This document shows, one piece after another, positions 1 to 4,920 of a DNA stretch of 8,870 nucleotides. The translations under genes and the position numbers were made by a program. The DNA comes from an uncultured Thiotrichaceae bacterium. Lineage in GTDB: Bacteria > Pseudomonadota > Gammaproteobacteria > Thiotrichales > Thiotrichaceae. Numbering within the stretch: position 1 is the stretch's first letter; every line of letters begins with the position of its first letter. The notes under the pieces were generated by a model. The model saw only the letters and a list, made by a program, of their open reading frames with translations. It made no database searches and was not told the origin of the DNA. The stretch spans positions 1 to 8,870 of the forward strand of contig CALHAO010000028.1 in assembly GCA_937931765.1 (NCBI GenBank), written 5' to 3'.

Positions 1-475
1 CAACCAGTGAACTACTAGAATCACTGCCAATATAATTGTCAAGGAATCCGCCTTGATGTGTTAACAAATGCTGAACATTAATTTCTTGCCAGTTTGGTGC
101 CTGATCAGCCGGATATTGAATTCCAGGCAGGCTATTAACTAGCTTGTCCCCGGTGTTAAAAAGGCCTTGTTGTATTAATTGCAATGTGGCTAAACCAGTA
201 AACATCTTAGTGGTAGAACCCATTTGAAAAAGGGTATCAGGAGTGGCAGCTTCTCCTCCTTGTACTTTGTCCCCAAAAGCTTCAGAAAAAACAATCTCAC
301 CGTCCTGATATATAGCTACTGAAACGGCAGCGGCATTGTTTTCAGCCAGGTCACGCTCAATGGTGCTGCGCAGTGACGTAAATTGACCGGGACTTGGGCT
401 ATTTTTATCGGAGTCGGAGCTATTACAAGCGAATAATCCACAGGAAAGAACCATTATAAATATAAACTTCTGCAC
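1..475 (-). CDS. Beta-lactamase-fold serine hydrolase lipoprotein, N-terminal part (3' end outside window)
   Basis: Only the first 158 codons are in the window. I chose a GTG start (plus-strand CAC at 473-475) because AAGGA lies six bases upstream. It also yields a complete lipoprotein signal: Met-Gln-Lys, a hydrophobic stretch, then lipobox Leu14-Phe-Ala-Cys17. The first in-frame ATG is seven codons later and would lose most of the signal. The mature N-terminus is Ser/Asp-rich. Ser87-Thr-Thr-Lys90 is the SxxK motif of the class C beta-lactamase/penicillin-binding family (Pfam Beta-lactamase), where Ser is the acylated nucleophile. It sits at the expected distance after a short strand region (VSVAIYQDGEIVFSEAFG). 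Such proteins act in the periplasm as peptidases or esterases; most are not antibiotic-resistance enzymes. The YxN and KTG-type motifs would lie beyond the edge. It is separated from the upstream operon by a terminator, so it probably has its own promoter. Family call confident; substrate unknown. Confidence 0.85.
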   Translation of the reverse strand, partial: MQKFIFIMVLSCGLFACNSSDSDKNSPSPGQFTSLRSTIERDLAENNAAAVSVAIYQDGEIVFSEAFGDKVQGGEAATPDTLFQMGSTTKMFTGLATLQLIQQGLFNTGDKLVNSLPGIQYPADQAPNWQEINVQHLLTHQGGFLDNYIGSDSSSSLV

Positions 476-536
476 TTTTTTTCCTTAAATTTGTTTTTTA
501 GAAATCAGAAGTATATAGGTAGATGCACGCTGAAAA

Positions 537-551
537 TGTATAAGAAGTGTA
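537..551 (-). promoter_or_regulatory. Possible TACA-N7-TACA operator upstream of the serine hydrolase
   Basis: On the minus strand TACA occurs twice with a seven-base gap, inside an exact 8-base direct repeat CTTATACA with an 11-bp period. This is the same half-site and period as the operators at 3301-3317 and 4008-4066. However, the spacer (CTTCTTA) does not match the AAACNCC spacer of the others, and no good -10 lies 47 nt downstream. The best -10-like sequence, TATATA, is closer, with the second TACA where a -35 would be. It could be a weaker or differently placed site for the same regulator, or chance. Confidence 0.35.
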
Positions 552-565
552 TAAGAAATGTTATT

Positions 566-593
566 AAAATACTGGGTTGTCGAAAACCCAGTA
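566..593 (-). terminator. Rho-independent terminator of the regulator-kinase-lipoprotein operon
   Basis: A perfect 9-bp stem (TACTGGGTT at 570-578, AACCCAGTA at 585-593) closes a six-base loop. Read on the minus strand it is followed by TTTTAATAA. It lies about 80 bases after the stop of the small lipoprotein and before the serine hydrolase start, so it should end transcription of the minus-strand operon. Confidence 0.75.
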
Positions 594-672
594 CCCCTCT
601 CATGCCCCTGAGAGGAATTTACTGTTCCAGGTGTCAAAAACCCAATACCAGATCAGAATAATTACAATCCGA

Positions 673-876
673 CTAAGAGGCTGGTTTACCCTTATTCGGA
701 TTAAACTGCTGGCAACCCGGCCCGTCAGCTGCACAATTAGGCGCTGTCGGCAGTGAGCTAGGCGCTGGTAGGCCACTAGATGGTTGCTTATGTTTCGGCG
801 GCTCGTGTTTTACTGAATTACAAGCAGCTAACACCCACACACTTAAACCCATAACTAAAAACTGATTAAATTTCAT
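673..876 (-). CDS. Small proline-rich lipoprotein, 67 aa, coupled to the histidine kinase
   Basis: I do not recognise a named family. The protein has a clear type II signal: Met-Lys-Phe-Asn, a hydrophobic core, then lipobox Leu16-Ala-Ala-Cys19. The mature peptide is only about 49 residues, rich in Pro, Ser and Lys, with two further cysteines six residues apart (Cys-Ala-Ala-Asp-Gly-Pro-Gly-Cys) that could form a disulfide. Two ATGs are possible, at 882 and 876. GGAG at the end of the kinase gene is seven bases from the 876 ATG but only one base from the 882 ATG, so I prefer 876. The 882 ATG would instead overlap the kinase stop as ATGA. In either case the gene is coupled to the kinase and is last before a terminator. 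A small envelope lipoprotein in a sensor operon may be an accessory or feedback component, but that is inference. Confidence 0.75.
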   Translation of the reverse strand: MKFNQFLVMGLSVWVLAACNSVKHEPPKHKQPSSGLPAPSSLPTAPNCAADGPGCQQFNPNKGKPAS

Positions 877-878
877 TT

Positions 879-2504
879 TCATTCTCCATGACTATTTGAA
901 TTTGACCGTGTAATCATTTCATTGTTCACCCGCCACCTCACCAAAAACTGCGCTCCACCCAACTCCGCTGTTTCAATACTTACCTGCCCATGATGCCCCT
1001 CGATAATGCGTTTGACAATTGCCAGCCCCAAACCGAAACCACTCAGTGCCTTATTACGGCTATCGTCTTGAATCGCAAACGCCTCAAATAAGCGCCCACG
1101 TTCTGCTTCAGGGATACCCGGCCCGTCATCATCCACCCGGAGCAGATAATCATTGCCATCCTTACTGAGCACTACTTCAACGCGGTTTTCTGCAAAGCGT
1201 AAAGCATTTTGTACCAGGTTATTCACCACTCGGTTCATCATCACCGATGACATCATCGTCCGCTCATGCTCCGTAATACCTTCCTGCCGCCAGATAAGGT
1301 TTTTTTTGTCGGCCAAACGCTCCAGGCTGCCCATGACCGAAGAAAACCAACTTGTCAGCAATGTATTGCTCATAGTGATCGGATCAGCTGATTGATCAAG
1401 CCGGGCATAAGTCAGCATTTCCTCCAGCAGGTCATTCAGCTCATCAATATCCTGGTTCATATTGCTAATATAACGCTGGCGATCCTCGTCATTATCAGTC
1501 GCCGCCAGCATATCCAGCGAGAAGCGCATTCGTGCTACTGGGGTGCGTAATTCATGTGATACTGCGCCGGTTAACTCTTTTTGAGCGCGGATACTATGCT
1601 GGGTGCGCTCAGCCATCGCATTGAATGCCTGGGTGACTACTGCGAGTCGCGAACGCTTGTGATGCGGCACACGCGTATCGTATTCACCATCACCGAAAGC
1701 CTCAGCGGCCACCTTGATTTGCATTAGATTCCGCCACATGGGCAGAAGCCAGAAAAAGCTGGCCAGCAAAATGGTTAATACGAAAACCCCGAATACAATT
1801 AAATTAATATTGCGGCCAATCGCTGGTGTCTCAAACGTCCCCAGCTGCAATACATATTCACTGTCACCGACGCGCTGGTAGTGCGTCTCGGTGTATTCAT
1901 CATGAATAATTACCAGAATCTCACCGCTATCCAATTGCTGTTGTTCTGTTTCACTTAAAGTGACAGCCCCCGGCTTATGTAGAATCACCGGAAAGCCAAA
2001 CTGCGGCTGACGTTTGGCAATGATTGCCTGCCATTCCTGCTCCGGTTTACCCACCAGCTGCTGCTGTAACAGATAGAATGTACCAGCGGATGTATTCGCT
2101 TCATCTAATACCTTGGGCAAATCAAGCGCGAATTCCCAAACCCATTCATCGTTGTCTGCTAATTTTGCATAAACGTGATCAGCATCCTCAATATCGCGCC
2201 ATACAATTAACCCCTGTAGCAAACGCTCGCGCTCATATTTATTAAAACCAAAAGTAGAAAGTCGGCGTAAATTGAGCGGATAAACAAACTGTTTTTGCAG
2301 CTCCACCAATTTTTTCTGACGCTCCCTGTCATCCAAACCAGCGACAGACTCATTCAGCAGTTGCATTGAGCCTCTTCCTCTCTGCTGATAGTTCTCCTCA
2401 ATCGGCGCTCGCAGGATGGTATTCAATGTTGTATTCACAGCAAAGGTGTAAAGCACCGCCACGATGATCAACATGACGTTCAGGGTGACTAATAAACGAA
2501 TCAT
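879..2504 (-). CDS. RstB-like sensor histidine kinase with a large periplasmic domain, 541 aa
   Basis: This inner-membrane sensor kinase is the partner of the adjacent regulator. Numbered from the ATG at 2504: transmembrane helix about 5-24; periplasmic domain about 28-232; second helix about 235-257; HAMP linker about 258-308. The HisKA segment is Ser-His-Glu-Leu-Arg-Thr-Pro with phospho-acceptor His317. The ATPase domain shows an N box (Asn-Asn-Leu-Val-Gln-Asn, about 428-433), G1 box Asp-Asp-Gly-Pro-Gly (about 459-463) and G2 box Gly-Phe-Gly-Leu-Gly-Leu (489-494). All catalytic motifs are intact. The ATG overlaps the regulator stop as ATGA, giving tight coupling; an upstream in-frame TTG at 2513 is less likely. 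E. coli RstB is shorter, at about 430 residues. The extra length is mostly in the periplasmic domain, about 200 residues with no domain I can name. The signal is therefore unknown. The HAMP-HisKA part resembles RstB, but orthology is not proven. Confidence 0.95.
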   Translation of the reverse strand: MIRLLVTLNVMLIIVAVLYTFAVNTTLNTILRAPIEENYQQRGRGSMQLLNESVAGLDDRERQKKLVELQKQFVYPLNLRRLSTFGFNKYERERLLQGLIVWRDIEDADHVYAKLADNDEWVWEFALDLPKVLDEANTSAGTFYLLQQQLVGKPEQEWQAIIAKRQPQFGFPVILHKPGAVTLSETEQQQLDSGEILVIIHDEYTETHYQRVGDSEYVLQLGTFETPAIGRNINLIVFGVFVLTILLASFFWLLPMWRNLMQIKVAAEAFGDGEYDTRVPHHKRSRLAVVTQAFNAMAERTQHSIRAQKELTGAVSHELRTPVARMRFSLDMLAATDNDEDRQRYISNMNQDIDELNDLLEEMLTYARLDQSADPITMSNTLLTSWFSSVMGSLERLADKKNLIWRQEGITEHERTMMSSVMMNRVVNNLVQNALRFAENRVEVVLSKDGNDYLLRVDDDGPGIPEAERGRLFEAFAIQDDSRNKALSGFGLGLAIVKRIIEGHHGQVSIETAELGGAQFLVRWRVNNEMITRSNSNSHGE

Positions 2505-3271
2505 GTTACCCAACCTTGTGCGGAAAACAGATAACCCTGTCCACGTACCGTTTTAATACCTACCGGTTTGGCCGGATCATCTTCCAGTAGTTTGCGCAGC
2601 CTAGAAATTCGCACATCCACCGAGCGATCTAGCCCGTCATACTCAATACCGGTCAATGATTCGAGAATCTCGTCGCGGCTTAACACCCGGCCCGCCTGTG
2701 AGGCCAACAGATAGAGCAAATCATATTCCTGTGTGGTTAGCTCAATATTTTTACCCGCTAACGTTACCACACGATCAGCGGGCTGAATGTGCAGGCGGCC
2801 AAAGTCGAATGACTGGATAGTGGTGGGTATGGCGGTTGATGTGGGGGAGGGTGCTACGGTAGTCGCCGCCGGTATACGCCGGAGCAGGCTACGAATACGC
2901 GCCAATAACACCCGAGGCTGAACCGGTTTGACGACGTAATCATCCGCTCCCAGTTCCAGGCCGACGACCTGATCAAAGTCTTCGTCTTTTGCCGTCAGCA
3001 TCAGAATCGGTGCAGCGTAATACGGGCGTACCTGGCGGCATATTTCCAGCCCATCTAATCCGGGCAACATCAGATCCAGCACCACCAGATCGGGTTGTAA
3101 ATCCAGAATACGTTGGACTGCGGTATCGCCCTGATACTCGACTTCGACTTGTAAACCCTGTTTTTGCAGGTATTCCACAATTAGGTCAGATAACCGCCGG
3201 TCATCTTCGACCAACAGGATCGTATGGTAGGGATTTGGAATGCTTGTATTGTTCATATTTCTATTCTTCAT
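2501..3271 (-). CDS. RstA-like OmpR-family response regulator, 256 aa
   Basis: A receiver domain (about 17-130) is joined by a Pro/Thr/Ser-rich linker (about 134-155) to a winged-helix DNA-binding domain (about 157-252). Receiver residues are complete: Asp23-Asp24, phospho-acceptor Asp66 (Val-Leu-Asp-Leu-Met-Leu-Pro-Gly), Thr93 and Lys115 followed by Pro. The effector domain has the usual Leu-Thr-x-x-Glu-Tyr-Asp-Leu-Leu and Arg-Gly-x-Gly-Tyr motifs. The receiver resembles E. coli RstA (for example VEDD, VExxGD, LLARIR), so I call it RstA-like. It is first in the operon with the kinase. A TACA-N7-TACA operator lies about 30 bp before the ATG, suggesting autoregulation. The start is uncertain: the ATG at 3271 has no Shine-Dalgarno sequence, and the predicted -10 overlaps this part of the frame. 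Met6 (ATG at 3256) would sit at the predicted transcription start and gives an N-terminus of more usual length. It is the obvious candidate to bind the other operators here. Confidence 0.95.
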   Translation of the reverse strand: MKNRNMNNTSIPNPYHTILLVEDDRRLSDLIVEYLQKQGLQVEVEYQGDTAVQRILDLQPDLVVLDLMLPGLDGLEICRQVRPYYAAPILMLTAKDEDFDQVVGLELGADDYVVKPVQPRVLLARIRSLLRRIPAATTVAPSPTSTAIPTTIQSFDFGRLHIQPADRVVTLAGKNIELTTQEYDLLYLLASQAGRVLSRDEILESLTGIEYDGLDRSVDVRISRLRKLLEDDPAKPVGIKTVRGQGYLFSAQGWVT

Positions 3272-3317
3272 AAAGTCAAAGTGATCAACAAGCAGAAAAG
3301 TGTAGGAGTTTTGTAAC
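3263..3317 (-). promoter_or_regulatory. Operator and predicted promoter of the regulator-kinase operon
   Basis: On the minus strand, GTTACAAAACTCCTACA (3317-3301) is a TACA-N7-TACA direct repeat. Counting from the first TACA base (3315), TTGTTG starts 24 nt downstream (3291-3286) and AAGAAT starts 47 nt downstream (3268-3263). That is the -35/-10 placement seen at the other four sites, with a 17-bp spacer. The promoter hexamers are poor, as expected for activator-dependent transcription. The -10 overlaps the first ATG of the regulator frame, so transcription would start near the second ATG. The box position is firm; the promoter is inferred from the shared geometry. Confidence 0.6.
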
Positions 3318-3368
3318 TGAATCCTATAACTTCAGCGCTAAACGGATACTGAAACCCGGTGATGGCCA

Positions 3369-3935
3369 TCACTTTTCACATCGTTTGACACGTTTTGCGT
3401 TGCTTACTTTACTGCCAAAGAACACAACCATCACCAACATGATGTCGATCACGACACTGGCTAAAGCTGACGGTATCTGAGCCATTAGTACCGGGCTGCC
3501 TGACCGGGAATATATGATTGCCTGGAAAACCACCCAAATGATTGATAGCACAATGGCGATATGAAAAACTTGTACTGCATAACGCTTTTCCATTAAAAGT
3601 AATATGCCAGAAGAAAAATAAAACATAGCGACAATCATTGATAGGCCGCCGATCACCAGCGCCCATGATTTATACCAGTCAGGCAAAGTGAATGATTTGG
3701 TTGATACTTTAAATACTACCGACATATCAATTTCATCTTCTTCATCAGCTCCTGCCTGCGGTGCAGGCGTTTCTGCTTCCGGTATAGGTTTTTCCTTACG
3801 CAGTACTTCCAGCACTTCATGTTGAAGTTTTACCACTGCCGGAGCCGACATCTCATCTGCCCCGCCAAAAACACCTGCGATGCCGAATAGGATCGCCAGC
3901 ACTCCAACGATTGTTGCCCATGTTGGTCTTTTCAT
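3369..3935 (-). CDS. Four-helix inner-membrane protein of unknown function, 188 aa
   Basis: I do not recognise this family. Hydrophobic segments at about 7-25, 91-114, 119-142 and 154-174 predict four membrane helices. Between helices 1 and 2 is a soluble loop of about 65 residues whose central part (about 47-72) is rich in Pro, Glu and Asp, with an acidic run at 64-70. The C-terminus is short and basic (Lys-Arg-Val-Lys-Arg), suggesting it lies in the cytoplasm, which by even helix count puts the N-terminus there too and the acidic loop outside. AGGAGA lies five bases before the ATG, so the start is firm. The gene ends 97 bp upstream of the regulator and points the same way, but both have their own copy of the operator. 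It is divergent from the DUF2799 gene and shares a control region with it. It may be an accessory to the sensor or a regulon output; the sequence does not say which. Confidence 0.85.
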   Translation of the reverse strand: MKRPTWATIVGVLAILFGIAGVFGGADEMSAPAVVKLQHEVLEVLRKEKPIPEAETPAPQAGADEEDEIDMSVVFKVSTKSFTLPDWYKSWALVIGGLSMIVAMFYFSSGILLLMEKRYAVQVFHIAIVLSIIWVVFQAIIYSRSGSPVLMAQIPSALASVVIDIMLVMVVFFGSKVSNAKRVKRCEK

Positions 3936-3969
3936 TTGTATCTCCTGTGATTGCTTCGTTTGTATTTTT

Positions 3970-4024
3970 ATTCTTCACTACGATCAGGCAACCGACAATC
4001 GGAGAAGTGTTGAGATTTTGTAAC
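3970..4024 (-). promoter_or_regulatory. Operator and predicted promoter of the four-helix membrane protein
   Basis: On the minus strand, GTTACAAAATCTCAACA (4024-4008) is the operator with one changed base in the second half-site (AACA). From the first TACA base (4022), TTGTCG begins 24 nt downstream (3998-3993) and AAGAAT 47 nt downstream (3975-3970), with a 17-bp spacer. The stretch TGAAGAATARAAATA around the -10 is nearly identical to the one before the regulator gene, supporting it as a shared element. The predicted transcript has a 5' leader of about 30 bases with a strong Shine-Dalgarno sequence. Confidence 0.6.
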
Positions 4025-4051
4025 TAGCCTGTCTATAAAGCATTCGCTTCG

Positions 4052-4104
4052 TACAAAACACCTACAGTTCTACAACAGAAATAAAGCAGCTAAATACTTA
4101 TAAT
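4052..4104 (+). promoter_or_regulatory. Operator and promoter of the DUF2799 lipoprotein
   Basis: TACAAAACACCTACA (4052-4066) is followed by a third, weaker repeat (AACA at 4074-4077), all with an 11-bp period. A perfect TATAAT (4099-4104) starts 47 nt after the first TACA base. The -35 position (CAGAAA, 4076-4081) is poor and touches the third repeat. This resembles PhoB-type promoters, where activator repeats stand in for the -35. An oppositely oriented copy of the box lies 44 bp upstream and serves the divergent gene. Confidence 0.65.
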
Positions 4105-4141
4105 TTATTCCATTAAAAATCAAACTAACAAGAGGTTATTT

Positions 4142-4756
4142 ATGTTGTCTCAAGCGTGCTTCAATCAGCTTCCCTCACAAAAAAGCATCACCAAAGCCTG
4201 TTTATTCCTGGTCGCTATTTTTGCCATTAATGGCTGTGCAACACTCAATGAAAGTGATTGCCGTAAAGGTGATTGGGCCAGTATTGGTTATAATGATGCC
4301 GCAGTGGGTTTACGCGGTAACGAAGAACTGCGTAAGCACAACAAAGCTTGTGCACGCTATCAAATCGGTTCTGATAAAAAGACCTACTTTTCGGGTTATG
4401 CGAGGGGCTTACAACAGTTTTGCACACAAGAAGGCGGGCTTAGGCATGGCTCAAGTAGTTCAGAATACTACGGTACCTGCCCCAAAAACCTGGAACATCG
4501 TTTTCTGGTTGGCTATCTTCCCGGCCTTGATTTAGCTATGAATAATTTACATGACGATATTGAAGATTTGCGCCACGAACGACGTAAAAAAAACCGGAAG
4601 TTGGCTTCACTGCAACAAGGCAATAGCAATGATAAGAAACACCGCAGAACGATGAAAAAATTAAGACAGAGCATTGAGAGCCTGAAATCCGACATTTCCT
4701 CAAAACGTTCTGAACACAATGAATTGCGTGCGTGGTATTCAATCTGGGCGCGATAG
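4142..4756 (+). CDS. DUF2799-family lipoprotein with C-terminal coiled coil, 204 aa
   Basis: An N-terminal signal ends in a lipobox-like Ala28-Ile-Asn-Gly-Cys32, so the protein is probably lipid-anchored. Residues about 40-125 match the DUF2799 pattern as I know it: Cys-x-x-Gly-Asp-Trp-x-x-Ile-Gly, then His-x-x-Ala-Cys, Tyr-x-x-Gly-x-x-x-Gly-Leu-x-x-Phe-Cys and Tyr-x-Gly-x-Cys-Pro. Four cysteines (40, 70, 94, 113) could form two disulfides. From about 135 to 195 the sequence is charged and Lys/Arg-rich with heptad-like leucines and isoleucines, a likely coiled coil, possibly contacting other envelope parts. The function of DUF2799 proteins is not established. AGAGG lies six to seven bases before the ATG. 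The gene has its own operator-promoter, and a palindrome that could terminate it lies 34 bases past the stop. The signal n-region is rather long, so a later start cannot be excluded, although no ATG fits. Confidence 0.85.
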   Translation: MLSQACFNQLPSQKSITKACLFLVAIFAINGCATLNESDCRKGDWASIGYNDAAVGLRGNEELRKHNKACARYQIGSDKKTYFSGYARGLQQFCTQEGGLRHGSSSSEYYGTCPKNLEHRFLVGYLPGLDLAMNNLHDDIEDLRHERRKKNRKLASLQQGNSNDKKHRRTMKKLRQSIESLKSDISSKRSEHNELRAWYSIWAR

Positions 4757-4786
4757 TTGAACTATACTTAACAACCACACTTTCAA

Positions 4787-4883
4787 TGTAAGAGTTTTGT
4801 AACGGAGCGTTACAAAACTCTTTTCCAGCACACAAAACACCTACACTTCTGCCACAGACAACAGATACCCGAATTCATAGTAT
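4787..4883 (+). promoter_or_regulatory. Paired operators and promoter of the first S41 gene
   Basis: The downstream box, CACAAAACACCTACA (4831-4845), continues to a third CACA (4853-4856), giving three half-sites with an 11-bp period. From its first base, CAGACA (-35, 4855-4860) is 24 nt and TAGTAT (-10, 4878-4883) is 47 nt downstream, with a 17-bp spacer. An upstream box in the opposite orientation (TGTA-N7-TGTAAC, 4787-4803) starts exactly 44 bp before the downstream box. The same layout is found before the second S41 gene and in the 4008-4066 divergent region. No gene diverges from this upstream box, so it may help cooperative binding rather than drive a minus-strand promoter. Confidence 0.65.
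4790..4825 (+). terminator. Perfect palindrome with T-run after the DUF2799 gene
   Basis: Two perfectly complementary 15-base arms (4790-4804 and 4808-4822) flank a three-base loop, GAG. TTTT at the end of the right arm (4821-4824) follows, so transcripts from the DUF2799 gene would form a long hairpin with a U-run. The stem is AT-rich, so termination may be partial. Each arm also holds GTTACAAAACTC, the operator core, so the element may act both as DNA binding site and RNA terminator. Confidence 0.55.
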
Positions 4884-4920
4884 CCCTGTATTTGAAACAC
4901 AACTAAAAACAGGAATGATA

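Noticed and set aside
596..615. Hairpin CCTCTC/GAGAGG next to the operon terminator
   Set aside because: The stem is six bases with an eight-base loop and no T-run on either strand. The neighbouring 9-bp stem with TTTT is the better terminator.
2505..2513. TTG start nine bases upstream for the histidine kinase
   Set aside because: The ATG at 2504 overlaps the regulator stop as ATGA, a typical coupled start. TTG is rarer and gives no extra recognisable sequence.
3359..3372. 14-bp perfect palindrome GTGATGGCCATCAC at the end of the four-helix protein gene
   Set aside because: As a terminator it would have only a five-base stem with a four-base loop, and on the relevant minus strand no T-run follows. 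It could be a binding site, but nothing else supports that.
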